Shown here: one piece after another, positions 34,209 to 45,975 of the stretch | Layout: each line of letters begins with the position of its first letter | Numbering within the stretch: the first letter of the stretch is position 1 | Assembly: GCF_001659605.2 (NCBI RefSeq) | Contig: NC_035177.2 | Coordinates: 4,464,611-4,528,610, forward strand | Source: Manihot esculenta | Lineage: Eukaryota; Streptophyta; Magnoliopsida; Malpighiales; Euphorbiaceae | Direction of reading: 5' to 3' | DNA: 64,000 nt | The notes under the pieces: model-generated | The model's input: the letters and a program-made list of their open reading frames with translations, nothing else | Told to the model about the DNA's origin: nothing | The model's database searches: none | Translations under genes and position numbers: made by a program

Positions 34209-36188
34209 TGTAACGACCCGAAAACCGGACCGCTATCGGCGCTAGGATCCAGATCGGCTTAAGGCCGCCGGGACCCGTAGCAAGCCTATCCTGAACTCTG
34301 TGTACCTGATAAATCCCATACATGATCAAACATAAACATAAAAACTAAATAAAAACTTTTCTTCCAGTTACCAAGCTTGACCTGTATGCACTATGTCTGA
34401 AAACATAGAACCCGCTCTCATAGGGTCAGCATATCATATGTCAGCCTTGGTTCAACACATTTCTCATCAAGAAACATAAAACAGGATCCATGTACAAAGG
34501 GATTATCCATACACCAGGGCAAAGCACAACTCTAACCATAACCACATTAACGTACAATCTATTATGTAACTATACATCATTTTACATTACATCACTTGCT
34601 TTTCATCATGTCCACTACGCCAGGGGCGATTAGGCCTCACCTGGGCTTCTCTTACATCTAACATAGTGCCAGGGGCGACCTGGTCGTTTTATCTCATATC
34701 ATGTCATCTTATCTCATATCAAGGGCTAAGGATCATCCAACATTCATCCACATGAACAACATATTATGCAATGCCTTATATTCGTGGATTCTAATGCAAA
34801 ACAACCTAATACATATCATGGCATTTTATGATGCATGGATCATGCTCTAAAACATTCATTAACTTTAAAATATAGTTCTGTTCCACTCACCTTTAGCAAC
34901 TGCTGGGCTAACTCAGGACCAACTGACTCTGAAGCAGCTAACTCTGCCGACCTCCTCAGTTCCCCAGATCCGAACCTACACAGGTGGACTCAAATGAGGG
35001 ACCAAACAACTCTAACATCATACTAAACATCTCCCCCAAAAACCCCTCTAAAACATGCAAAATAAGCAAAGAAAGGCTGGACAGGGCACCTTCGCGCGGC
35101 CGAACCCCCTCTCTAGAGACGAAACTCGGGTACTTTCGGCGGCTGAACCTTCCTTCGGCGGCTGAACCTTCCTTCGGCGGCTGAAAGTCTGCTTTCAAGC
35201 CAAAACTCAACTTTCTGGGGCAAGGTTAGGCGGCCAAACCAAGCAGTCAAAGGCATGTTCGGCGGTCGAAACTACCTTCGGCGCCCGAACCTGAGTTCGT
35301 CCAGAACTCAGCCTCTCATGCATACAAGCCTCCCAAACCTTCCAACACCCAAAACATGCCTCAAACCTCTCCAAAACATGCATAACTCAAACAACAAGCA
35401 TATAGGGGTCTCAAACTAGCCTAAACCCCCAACAAAACATCACATAACATGCAGTACCATACTTTTGTCACAAAGGGTATCAAAACCCTAAACATGCAAC
35501 TCATGCATAAACCCTCTTAACCCTTCCTAAAACTCATGTAAAACTTTATAAAAGCTAAGTATCTACACTTACCTCTTGAAGAACAAGAGTTGGTGCGACC
35601 TCAAACGTGAAGATATGTAGAATCCAAGCTCCAAAGTCTTCAAACTTTAAAATCTTGCTCAAAGCTCACAACTCTTCAAAACAAGGAGAAAACTCATGAA
35701 AACCTTGAAAGATTTAAAGAAACATCATGAAAACAACCAAAGGAGAGCATGAGCCTACCCTTTGCACGAAAAGAGAGTGAATGATCACTCCATTTCCGGT
35801 CAACGGGGCTTTTATAGGTGGCCAACCGCCTCTCCTTCGGCGGCCAAACCTGCATGCAAAACCTCACCACTTTCGGTGGCCGAACTTGGGGTTCGGCGCC
35901 GAAAGTAGGCCTTTTTCGGAAGCCAAACTTGAGCTTCGGAGGTAGCAAAACCATGCAATGTTCGGCGGCCGAACTTCACCTTCGGCGGCCGAACCTTGCA
36001 AATGCTTCCTTGGTCTTTTCTTTTCAAAACTCAATTCCTTTTACATTAAAACCATAAAATCATATAAAAACAGTTTAAAAAAAAACACATTTTACCCCTC
36101 TAGAAGACTCTGACATCTTCAGAATTTCAGATTCCAACAGAAAGTCCGCCGGAAAGTAGGGATTCCGATGCCGGAATCTAGCCGGGTA
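34209..36188 (-). mobile_element. Tekay-like gypsy LTR, probably solo
   Basis: It starts TGTAACGACCCGAAAACCGG, which is the inverted end of the family LTR. It carries GGCCGCCGGGACCCGTAGCAAGCC, TTCGGCGGC/GCCGAA repeats (35130-35300 and 35836-35995), a TATA box on the minus strand near 35808-35817, and the conserved CTTCAAGAG/GTAAGT site at 35571-35580. It ends near GAATCTAGCCGGGTA without the usual TTACA, so its last bases are lost. No internal region follows. Confidence 0.8.
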
Positions 36189-36309
36189 ATTTATTATTTC
36201 TTTTTATGGACTAATTCATTTGGCTAAACTGTCACTTCTTTTTATCTTTATAAATTAGGTTACAATGCTAATGGATGAAGAACAGTGAGTCTTTGTTAGC
36301 AACTATTCT

Positions 36310-37383
36310 GTTTACAAAAGATATACTCATGGTTTGAAGAAAAAAATGCAAGTTGACTAAATCTTAGTGTTGGGTTTATTCTAATATTACTGTTTCAAAT
36401 TTAATGGAATCGTTTTTGAATTTTTGTTATCTTTATTCCCTTGTAGTAGGAGAGTATTTCTCCAAGTTATTGTTATTTCTTAGGAAGAAGTTGTTATAGC
36501 TCAGCTCTATTTAAACTCATATTTCATTGAATAAAGGACATCAATTTTATTCTAGTTTTCTTGAGAGATTGCAAATTCTCTCCAAGTCTATAAACATAGG
36601 TGGAAAAAAGGTTAATCTCTCTTCCTTCACCCTTTCTAAACCTGATTTTTTATTTTAAAGACCCCTGACTAGATCCCAAGTAAGGCCTTAACAGTCTTAC
36701 ACCTGTTGTGTGGTGTCCCACTTAAAAAATAAAAAAGAAAAATGTCACAATAATTTAAATTTTATTTTTGGGCTTCATTTTCTCTTTTTCAAGATTGAAA
36801 TTACAGATATAAGAAAAAAAAAGAGCAACAGTGAAGAGTTTTTCCTTTTTGAGTTTAAGGGATTAGGATACTATTCTTCTTCGATTTTAATGATTTTCGG
36901 ATATATTATTCTACTCATTGAGCTTTACATTTTGAATGGTGCATATTTTAAAAGGCTTTCATTTTCAGATTTTTTTTATATAACCATTGACGAGACATTT
37001 CCTCTTTTCTTGTGATTTATTGTATAGAACCTATTGTTGATATTTTCTTTGTGCTTGTTGAGTTGATTTTGCATCATATTGATATTGCCTCTAATGGTGC
37101 TGGTAAAGAACACTTTATACCATTAATTTATTAGTGGAAATTATTTACTAGACTAGGTTCCGTGTTTTTTCTCTTCATATCGAAGAGTTTTCCACGTAAA
37201 AAATTCTGGTAAACTTATGAGTGTGACTTAGTTTATTTATTTTTATCCATTTTAATTTTGTAGTCAGGGCGTAGACTAGGTATTCTGATCTTTTTCTTAT
37301 ATAGTGCTAGGAGTATAGAATGAATCTCGATATGGACTTCCATATCTCTTATATATTATATGTCATATCATATCTCTCATATA
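36310..37383 (+). repeat. Direct repeat R1, copy 2 (about 1.07 kb)
   Basis: It matches 33136-34208 over its length with scattered single-base changes. Here the repeat continues into a degraded gypsy LTR, while copy 1 ends at a different, better preserved LTR. An open frame of 101 codons at 36710-37015 is broken by a changed A-run in copy 1 and is not a gene. Confidence 0.75.
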
Positions 37384-38266
37384 TAATATGTCATATCATA
37401 TTGGGAGGGCTAGTGGGTCATCCAATATCCATTCACAACAATAACAAAAAATGCAATGTGTCATATTTGTGAATCTAATGTAGAGTAATCTATTCAAATA
37501 TACATGGCATTTATGATGCATGAGCATGTTTGAAACATTTAATTCAATTAAAATAAAAGTTTAGATTAGTTCTACTCACCTCTTGCAGACACAAGCCTTT
37601 CTCTGAAACAGTTACCCCACTGCTAGCCTCTACGGTCTCCCAAATCGGATCTTACATAGATGGACTTAAATGAGAAATCAAACATAGCTTTTACAACTTC
37701 TAAAACTACCCTAAGGAACCTCTAAAAGCATGCAAGAAAACACATAGAAAATAGACTGCAAACAACTGTAGAGGGGACTTTCAATGATGGGTTCGGCAGC
37801 GTAAAGTCTCTTACAGATCTAAAAGTTCAAATTTTTGGAGGCACTTGTGGCGGCCAAAGATGGCTACCTTAAGTGCAAGTTTAGCGGCTAAAGGGACCTT
37901 CAATGGCCGAACCTAGATTTTGGCTTCATGCTAAACCTGATTTTAGATTAACCTTTTCTCCTCAAAACGCAATTAAAACAACAGAAAAGCTTAAACCTAC
38001 TCAAACATTAATTCAAAGGTCCTAAAACAACTTAAAAACGAGGAAAAGAATAACATGCAACCAAAGAAACAACTTAATCATGCATAACTACCCTTAAAGC
38101 ATACTCAACCAAAATTTGGCTTTTTAAGATATTAAACTAGAATGCATTCCAAACCACTCTTAACAGCAACATGCATTCCCATAGAGAGGTGTAAAAAAAG
38201 CCAATTATTGAAAAGGAATAAACTTACCTTAAGGAATTCTGCCTTTTAAAGAGAAATTGAGGGTGA
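37384..38266 (-). mobile_element. Degraded gypsy LTR, left part
   Basis: It aligns in order with the family LTR: GTGGGTCATCCAATATCCATTC, GCATTTATGATGCATGAGCATG, TCTACTCACCTCTTGC, ATCGGATCTTACATAGATGGAC and decayed GGCGGCC repeats. G4 interrupts it at 38267, and it resumes at 39475. It is older than the other LTRs here. Confidence 0.65.
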
Positions 38267-39469
38267 TGTAATACCCGGCTAGACTCCGGTATCGGAATTC
38301 CTACCGTCCGGTGGGATCTCGGATGTCGGAGACCTCTAGAAGGGTAAAATCATATTTTATAAAATGTTTTAATGTATTTTATGATTTTAAGTAAGAAAGA
38401 AGCTGAGTTTTGAATGAAAAAGACTATGGAGGCATTCCCAGATTCGGCCGCCGAACCTCAAGTTCGGCCACCGAACATTGGATAGTTTAGGGGGGCAAGT
38501 TAGGCTTCTGAAAGTAGTAAAGGTTCGGCTGCCGAACCTCATGTTCGGCCGCCGAACTTGCATGAGTTTTGGAGGCACTTTAGGCTGCCGAAGGGTGGTC
38601 TAGCCAGCCCCTATATAAGGGCTCCATGGTCGAAATGGGCGAGCTTTCTCCCTATTTTCGGCCAAAGGTGAGTCCATGCTCTCCCATGGTCGTTTTTTAT
38701 GTTTTTCCTCCAATCTTTCAAGTTTTAACAAGTTTTATCTTGGTTTGAAGATATTTGAGCAAAAAGAGCAAGTTTTGGAACTTGGAGAACCAAGGAGCGA
38801 GATCTCCCCCATCTCCAAGTTGGATCGTCTTCCCTCTCGATCTTCAAGAGGTAAGAGTAGATCCACACTTCTTTTCAAGTTTTAGTTGAGTTTCATGAAG
38901 TTTCTTGGGGTAGAAATGCATGTGTAAGTTTATGTTGAGTTTTTGGGTTTATGTTGTGTTTATGGACAATGTGAGGTTGATGGTTATGCTTATGAGTTGT
39001 GCATGCACAGGTTAAGTTTGGTAAATGAATGAGAAAGTTCAAAATTTTTATGTAATTGTTGATCATGTATGGGATTAAACAGGTATACAGGTTGTATGTC
39101 AGGCTTGCTACGGGTCCCGGCGGCCTTAAACCGATCTGAATCCTAACGCCGGTAGCGGTCCGAATTTCGAGTCGTTACAAATTGGTATCAGAGCCTGGGT
39201 CTCATGAGTACGATGTGCTGAGCGAGGACGCTCAGGCCTTATGGGGGGAAGGAACCCCATGAGGTGGATTAAAAGTATCCCACATCGAAAGAGGTTAAAA
39301 GGGAGAGGGCCTTATAAGCCTATGCCCAAGAGACCCCAGTGGACGCGTTTTGAGAAGACAGGGTAGTAAATCCCTTGACCCAGAAACAAACTCGTGAGGA
39401 AAGACAGGGTTTTAATCCCTTGACTCAAAGCGGACAATATTCACTGGTGTGGGCCCAGAGGATGTTACA
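38267..39469 (+). mobile_element. G4: compact 1.2-kb gypsy derivative
   Basis: The target duplication GGTGA (38262-38266 and 39470-39474) shows that this is a complete insertion. It starts TGTAATACCCGGCTAGACTCC like the family LTR and has the palindrome cluster, a TATA box (CTATATAAGG, 38611) and the CTTCAAGAG/GTAAGA site (about 38850). An LTR end at about 39179 is followed by ATTGGTATCAGAGCC (primer site). The remainder holds a USE/TATA pair and a fragment resembling LTR sequence (TTTTAATCCCTTGACTC), and ends GATGTTACA. No coding region remains. Confidence 0.75.
39277..39318 (+). promoter_or_regulatory. USE and TATA pair in G4
   Basis: ATCCCACATCG (39277-39287) is an exact match to the plant U-snRNA upstream element RTCCCACATCG. 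TTATAAG begins at 39312, 24 bases later. The spacing is that of polymerase III-type snRNA genes. Transcription from it is not shown. Confidence 0.6.
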
Positions 39470-39474
39470 GGTGA

Positions 39475-39899
39475 GGAGGGATAACTTGATAAACTTCCAA
39501 AACTTGTATTCAATTTCAAATCTTCAAAATACAAATGATTTTCTTTTAGATGTGAGTAAATTTAACATAGAAAAAGAAAGAAAGAAAATACAAAGGCTAT
39601 AACTCACCTCTGTCCGAAATGGAGAGAAATTCTCTCTCTATTTCGGCTTGATGACTACTTATAAGTGTACTGAAAAAGTCACTTTCGATGAGTGAACTTC
39701 AAAATTCAGCGGCCGAACCTTACAATTTTCTAAAATATTTTTTTTATATACTCAAAATACATTTTCAAAATACTTAAAATTTCATTTTTTAAAATTCCAT
39801 TTTACCCTTCTAAAATTCTCGGTTCTGAAATTCTGGATTCCAACGGAGATTTCGTCAAAAATTTAAAATTTCAACACTGAAATTTAGCTACGTATTACA
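39475..39899 (-). mobile_element. Degraded gypsy LTR, right part
   Basis: It continues the LTR interrupted at 38266. It has a decayed promoter zone with TTTCGGCTTGATGACTACTTATAAG, one AGCGGCCGAACC unit, and an end reading ACTGAAATTTAGCTACGTATTACA. That corresponds to CCGGAGTCTAGCCGGGTATTACA in better copies. No polypurine tract follows, so this was a solo LTR or was truncated. Confidence 0.65.
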
Positions 39900-40199
39900 G
39901 CTTTAGCCAACTAAGTATTAAATGAGTCAACTGCCCATCATTAATGAGTTGACTGAAAAGTCTATGACATAAGTACAATGGTACACTCTGAAGAGACATG
40001 TACCAGGCATACTCTATATGGATGAGCATATATATATATACTCCTTCTACAATAGAAGGGGGATTCCATTATGACTTCTTCAACCTCATAACTCCATCTG
40101 CAATTCCAACCTTAAATCATCTGAAAGCTTCACACCCTGTAATTCCAAACTGAAATCATCTGAAAGTTTCACACTCAAACTATTACTACTTTTGTTTAC

Positions 40200-40693
40200 T
40201 AACCAGTTCATTTACTAACCCGTAGATTTCAAAGTTATCGGTCATCAACTTTCAATCCTATAATAACCAACTGGATAATCAATTTATTAAAAATATTTAA
40301 ATGATCTCAAACATTCATATGATCCACCATTCTGAATTAGTATAATTCCTTCTTTAAGTACAAACAGTTTGTGAGTGACTTTGGCATGTATAAACTCTTT
40401 AGTCTCTTCCATAATACAATTGGTAAGTCTTCCACGATATTGTACTTCACATTAAGAACTAACATCAATCTAATCGTACTCATTGCCCTTTGTCAAAGCT
40501 CCTACTACTTATCACCCTTAATCATTGCTAGTTATTCCTCATTCAATGATTTAATCAATCCTTATTGTACAAGAAGGTTCGTTATCGTACTATGCTACAA
40601 ACTATAATTATTTTTCTCATTAAACGAATTCACCTCAAATTTTGTGCCCATCATCTTTATCATCAAATCTCTAACTCTGATACTAATTTATTG
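40200..40693 (-). pseudogene. Copia gag (UBN2-type) relic with primer site
   Basis: The minus-strand translation, with stops, gives MMGTKFEVNSFNEKNNYSLW, LLVQ-GLIKSL, NVKYNIVEDLPIVLWKRLKS and LYMPKSLTNCLYLKKELY in order. This is the pattern of the Copia gag family. A primer-site-like TTAGTATCAGAGTT lies just upstream on the minus strand (40674-40690). No pol follows, so this is a 5' fragment of an old Copia element. Confidence 0.65.
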
Positions 40694-41330
40694 TGATAAT
40701 CATCACAAATAACAAAAATAAAACATAAAATTTTAATGTGGTATACTTCTCAATATATGGCTACATTCACGGGAATCCATCTTCCACTATTCTTCAATAA
40801 AATCAATAATTATAAACTTAAATTATGTAGTTATTAATCCAATTAACCCCTCGCTACAGATTTTTCACAATAAGTATATTAGTTAGTCCCTTTCGTTTTC
40901 CTCTAAGAATAATCAATATATTTACTAGAGCTGCATTGTACATCAAAAAGGTATCTTTAACTACATGGGTAAAAACCTTCTCCACTTTAGGTTGAACTCT
41001 TTCTCTCTCTCATGGGACTGCACTACACTAGGCAAAAGTCCCTCCCTACGGTTGACAAAAGTCATTCTTCTCAATTGGGTAAAAGTCTCTCACCACAAAG
41101 GAAACTCAAATAATCTCTCAACCATACTCTTATTTTTAGTACTAGACCCTTCAGTTCTAATTCAATTAAAAATCTCTTTCAGTTTAGAAATAACATATAA
41201 ATAAGAGATCTACTCTATCTAGATATTCACCCATTAAGGAATAGGTCTTCCATCTAATTAGAAAAAAATATCCTACTAGAATTATAAGTTACAAATATAA
41301 TATACCGCCTTAAATCCTTTTTGTAGTAGT
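40694..41330 (-). mobile_element. Probable 5' LTR of the Copia gag relic
   Basis: The sequence right of the primer site (TGTGATAATCATCACA near 40693) occupies the place of a minus-strand 5' LTR. It contains decayed direct repeats of the GGGTAAAAGTCTCTC type. The matching 3' LTR was not found, so the outer border is a guess. Confidence 0.35.
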
Positions 41331-41439
41331 GGCTAGTCTCTCTAAATATTTCAAATTTTACAAAACCATGACTAAAGATGAAAACTCAAATAATAATTTC
41401 TTAGTTGCATTAGAGTTTTTAACTCAATGAGACATAGTT

Positions 41440-41800
41440 TGAATGGTAACAAAATTCTCTTTATTTTAAAATTGGATATGGGCAAAAGTTATGATGGATT
41501 TGAATGTGAAAAATATCTAAGAAGGGTGCTTAATAAGATTAGGTTTTCTCATCATTTATGACCTAACTATTTTTAGTATCATTTCCTTTATCAATACTCA
41601 GCTGAATGGTTTCTTAGAGGAGACTTCGGCAGGGTGATTTTATTTCACCTTGCTTATTTTTATTATGTACAAAGGATTTATCATTGTGTTAGAAATTTAG
41701 GTAGATACTATCTCGGTGTGAGCAAGTAAATCGACAAGTAATAAACTATCAAGATTTTGAGATTTCTTTTCTAAGAATACTCCTTATTTCAATGCGTGGA
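41440..41800 (+). pseudogene. LINE reverse transcriptase relic
   Basis: The translation, with shifts and stops, gives LKLDMGKSYDGFE (first catalytic aspartate region), KYLRRVLNKIRFSHH, a QLNG-like segment, RGD-GRVILFHLAYFYYVQRI (corresponding to the RQGDPLSPYLF motif) and HCVRNLGRYYLGVS. This order belongs to plant non-LTR retrotransposons. It is too short and damaged to be active. Confidence 0.6.
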
Positions 41801-41839
41801 GCTTAAAATCAACATCCATTATTATCTATACATTATTTT

Positions 41840-42507
41840 TGTCACAACCCGGAAACCAGACCGCTACCGGCGCTAGGGTCCCGGCGGCTTAAATATGGCT
41901 TATGATCAACATAAACCCTATCCATGCAAACCATGCATAAACCATGCAAAAACCTTTCAAAACTCACTTAAAACATCAAGAAAGGTGAGGATTCATGCTT
42001 ATCTCTTGAAGATAGAGAGGATTGATGGTCTAAACTAAGAGATGCAAGGAAAAACAGATCTAGAACATCCAAGCCTCACAACTTTGCTTCTTTGCTCAAA
42101 AACCTCAAAACTAACATGAAAACTAGTTAAAACTTACTCAACTTTTGAAGAAAACAAAGAAATCCACCAAAGGAGGTCAAGAACTCACCTATACCCGAAA
42201 AGAGAGAGAAAACTCACCTCTAATCTGGAGAAGGGACCCTTTTATAGGTGGCCGATCAACCACCTTCGGCGGCCAAAGCTTGCTTCCACAGCTCCACCAC
42301 CTTCGGCAGCCTAACGTGCCTCCTAAACTGTCCCATATTCGGCGGCCGAACTTGAGGTTCGGAGGCCGAACTTGATGTTCGGCGGCCGAACCTGGAAATG
42401 CTCTCCTTGGTCTTTTCTTTTCACAACTCAATTTCTTTTGCATTAAAACCATAAAATCATGTGAAAACATTTTAGAAAACACATTTTACCCTTCTAGAAG
42501 TCTCCGG
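41840..42507 (-). mobile_element. G0: gypsy LTR fragment entered by G1
   Basis: It starts TGTCACAACCCGGAAACCAG, a mutated form of the family LTR end, and carries CCGGCGCTAGGGTCCCGGCGGC. About 1.2 kb is missing compared with full LTRs. The promoter zone with GGCGGCCGAAC repeats (42262-42390) and CTCTAGAAGTCTCCGG follow, and there G1 inserted. The rest of G0 should lie beyond the window. Confidence 0.75.
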
Positions 42508-44431
42508 TGTAACGACCCGAAATTCAGACCGCTACCGACGCTAGGATCCAGATCGGCTTAAGGCCGCCGGGACCCGTAGCAAGCCAAACATTCATCCTAT
42601 ATACCTGTTTAATCACATACATGGTCAACAATTACATAAAAATTTAAAACTTTCTCAGTTAATCACTCATTCATTCGTTCATTCATTTATTCTTTCATTC
42701 ATTCTTTCACCAAGCTTAACCTGTACATGCACAAATCATAACATACATTAAGCTTGGTTTACAATAATCATCATTAAACATTTAAGATCATGTACTAGAA
42801 AGGGATTAACATAATACTATGGTCAAGCACAACTCTAAACTTCCATAAGCATCAATACATTACATTTCTATACTATACTTTTACATTACATCTTATTCAT
42901 GTCCACATCTATCTATTACATAAAACATGACTCTACTCCTGCTGACCTCCTGGTCTACCCTGTACCTACAAATCTGGGGGTTAAGGGAAATGGGGTGAGC
43001 TACTAGAGCCCAGTGAGCAGAATAATAAAACATTATATTTAGAGTTCATGCTATCATGAAATGCATCACAACACAAACATATCATATCAAGGATGGACTT
43101 GTCACCAATAGCCCTCTACATATCCAATCGTGCCAGAACGTAGAATGGGTCCTGGTCTTTCACTTAAACATAACATTCCAAAGTGCCAGAACGTAGAATG
43201 GGTCCTGGTCTTTCTCTTACATAGTGCCAGCGAACGTAGAATGGGTCCCATGGGTCTTTCATTCCGTACCGTACATATCACATCATCACATCATAGATCG
43301 AGGGTTATGGATCATCCAATATCCATCCGCACCAACATAATCATATGCAATGCAACATATTTGTGAATTCTAGTGCAAACAACCTATTATATAACATGGC
43401 AATTATGATGCATGAATCATGCTAAAACCTTCATTATTTTGCTTAAAAACATAAAGAGTCATTCTACTCACCTTTGGCTAGCTCTGACAAGACTCTGAAG
43501 CAGCTGACTCACTGCTGGGGGCCTCGGTTCCTCGGGTCCGAACCTACACAGGTGGACTTAAATGAGGGACTTAACATCCATGAATATGACTCTAAAATAC
43601 TCTCCAAAAACTCCCTAAAACACCTGAAAACAATCACATAAATCATGCAAAGGAAGGCTGAACAGGGCACTTTCGGCAGTAGGTTCGGCGGCCGAAAGTC
43701 CCTCCAGAGCCGAAAGTCATGCACCTTCGGCGGCACTTTTGGCGGCCGAAGGTTCCCTCCAGAGACGAAACTCATGCATGTTCGGCGGCACCTTCGGCGG
43801 CCGAAACTCCCTTCCAGAGCCGAAAGTCCACTTTCGGGGGCAGGGTTCGGCAGCCAAAAGTTGGCCTCCACAAGCTCCAAACTTGGAGATGGGGGAGATC
43901 TCAACTCTTTGGTCTCTAAGCTCCAAAACTTGCTCTTTTGCTCAACTATCTTTAAATAAAGATAAGACTCGTTAAAACTCTAAAGATCGGAGGAAAAACA
44001 TCAAAAACGAACCATGGGAGAGCAGGGACTCATCGTGGCCGAAAATGGGGAGAAAACTCGCCCGTTTCGGCCATGTAGCCCTTTTATAGGGGCTGCCATA
44101 CCACCTTTCGGCATCCTAAAGTGCCTCCAAAACTTATGCAAGTTCGGCGGTCGAACATGAGGTTCGGCGGTCGAACCTTTGAAACTTTCGGAAGCCTAAC
44201 TTGCCCCCCTAAACTATCCAATGTTCGGCGGCCGAACTTGAGGTTCGGCGGCCGAACCTGGAAATGCCTCCTTGGTTTTTCATTCAAAACTCAATTTCTT
44301 TCTTACTTAAAATCATAAAATACATTAAAACATTTTATGAAAACATGGTTTTACCCTTCTAGAGGTTTTCGACATCCGAGATTCCACCGGACTGTAGGAA
44401 TTTCGATACCGGAGTCTAGCCGGGTATTACA
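42508..44431 (-). repeat. G1 3' LTR (1924 bp)
   Basis: It has TGTAACGACCC...GTATTACA ends. It includes three GTGCCAGAACGTAGAATGGG repeats (43128-43255), two TTCGGC/GCCGAA clusters (43670-43855 and 44105-44262) and, between them, a TATA box on the minus strand (44091-44100). Confidence 0.9.
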
Positions 44432-44529
44432 TTCTTCCCCCCTATTAAGAACATTCGTCCCTGAATATTCACCAAACAAACATAGCATGGCATAAAACAT
44501 AAACATTCACATAAAACACATAACACACC

Positions 44530-45972
44530 TTAGAAGAGATGAGGATATTGCTGGAGCATGGACTCCCGTGTCTCCCAGGTACATTCCTCGATGTTGTGGT
44601 GATTCCAAAGGACTTTCACCATTGGGATTGCCTTGTTCCTTAGCTTTCTGATCTGAGTGTCTAGGATCCGTACTGGCTGTTCAACATAGGTGAGATCTTC
44701 TTGGATCTCCACATCAGGCTCATTGAGAACCTTGCCCGGATCTGACACGAACTTCCTTAACATAGAAACATGGAAAACCGGATGGATTCTCTCCATTGAA
44801 GCAGGCAAGTCCAGCTTGTACGATACACTCCCAATCTTTTGCAAGACTTCAAAGGGTCCGATGTACCGTGGAGCTAGCTTACCCTTTTTCCCAAACCGAA
44901 TCACCCCTTTCATTGGAGACACCTTAAGCAATACCAAATCCCCTTCCTGAAACTCCACTTGCCTTCTGCGGACATCTGCATAACTCTTTTGCCTGCTTGC
45001 AGCAGTCTTGATCCTTTCTCTGATTATGGGTACCACTCTGCTGGTAATCTCTACTAGCTCAGGCCCTGCCAAGGCTCTTTCTCCAACTTCTTCCCAACAA
45101 ACAGGCGACCTGCACTTCCTTCCATACAAAGCTTCGTATGGGGCCATCCCTATGCTAGCATGATGACTGTTATTGTAGGCAAACTCCACCAGAGGTAGAT
45201 GTTGCCTCCAAGAACTGCCAAAATCTAGCACACACATTCTGAGCATATCCTCTATTGTCTGGATGGTCCTCTCTGACTGTCCGTCCGTCTGTGGATGGAA
45301 AGCAGTGCTAAAATCTAACCTGGTACCCATAGCGTTCTGCAGACTCCGCCAAAACCTGGAGGTGAACTGGGGTCCTCTATCAGACACTATTGAAACAGGA
45401 ACCCCATGCAGCCTGACAACCTTATCAACATACAACTGCGCCAACTTGTCCACAGAGTAGTTACTCCTGACAGGAATGAAGTGAGCAGATTTGGTTAGTC
45501 TGTCCACAATCACCCATATGGAGTCTAATCTGTTGGACGTTGCCGGTAACCCCACCACGAAGTCCATAGCTATATTCTCCCATTTCCACTCTGGAATAGG
45601 TAGTGGGTTAAGCATTCCAGCCGGCTTCTGATGTTTCAGCTTCACCCTCTGACATATTTCGCAGGCTGACACAAACTGTGCCACTTCTCTTTTCATAGTT
45701 GGCCACCAATACACTCTCTTCAGATCTTGATACATCTTGATGGCTCCGGGGTGAACGTTGTATCTGGCATTATGAGCCTCTCTCATAATGTCTCCCTTCA
45801 GACCTATATCATCTGGTACACACAATCTATTCCCATAGCGGAGGATCCCCTTGTTGTCAAATTTGAACTCTTCATTCTTGCCTGATTGAACAGTCTTGGC
45901 AATTTTCACTAACTCTGGGTCCTCGTGCTGTTTCTGAGCCACCTGCTCCAGAAACACATGTGTTACTCTCAT
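44530..45972 (-). CDS. G1 integrase and chromodomain (pol C-terminal part)
   Basis: This is an open frame of 480 codons. It holds the integrase zinc finger (HPGAIKMYQDLKRVYWW, CEICQ), the core with MDFVVGLP, SDRGPQFTS and the following glutamate in QSERTIQ, a GKGK-type linker region, and a C-terminal chromodomain (VKVLWNHHNIEECTWETRE). A chromodomain at this place marks chromoviruses of the Tekay/Del branch and is thought to direct integration to heterochromatin. The frame is cut off from the upstream polyprotein by TAG at 45973-45975. Confidence 0.88.
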   Translation of the reverse strand: MRVTHVFLEQVAQKQHEDPELVKIAKTVQSGKNEEFKFDNKGILRYGNRLCVPDDIGLKGDIMREAHNARYNVHPGAIKMYQDLKRVYWWPTMKREVAQFVSACEICQRVKLKHQKPAGMLNPLPIPEWKWENIAMDFVVGLPATSNRLDSIWVIVDRLTKSAHFIPVRSNYSVDKLAQLYVDKVVRLHGVPVSIVSDRGPQFTSRFWRSLQNAMGTRLDFSTAFHPQTDGQSERTIQTIEDMLRMCVLDFGSSWRQHLPLVEFAYNNSHHASIGMAPYEALYGRKCRSPVCWEEVGERALAGPELVEITSRVVPIIRERIKTAASRQKSYADVRRRQVEFQEGDLVLLKVSPMKGVIRFGKKGKLAPRYIGPFEVLQKIGSVSYKLDLPASMERIHPVFHVSMLRKFVSDPGKVLNEPDVEIQEDLTYVEQPVRILDTQIRKLRNKAIPMVKVLWNHHNIEECTWETRESMLQQYPHLF

Positions 45973-45975
45973 CTA

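Noticed and set aside
35694..36057. Open frames with repeated RRPN, FGGRT or PPK segments here and near 42-44, 49-50, 56 and 60-62 kb
   Set aside because: They are translations of the TTCGGC/GCCGAA palindrome clusters in gypsy LTRs in several frames and both strands. They are not proteins.
33136..37383. 1.07-kb direct repeats as the two LTRs of one retrotransposon
   Set aside because: No shared 5-bp target duplication lies at the outer ends, and the space between holds a gypsy LTR rather than a primer site and coding region.
42660..42710. CATT/CATTC repeats as a CRISPR-like or satellite array
   Set aside because: It is a short microsatellite inside the G1 LTR, present also at the matching place in the other LTR (about 59826).
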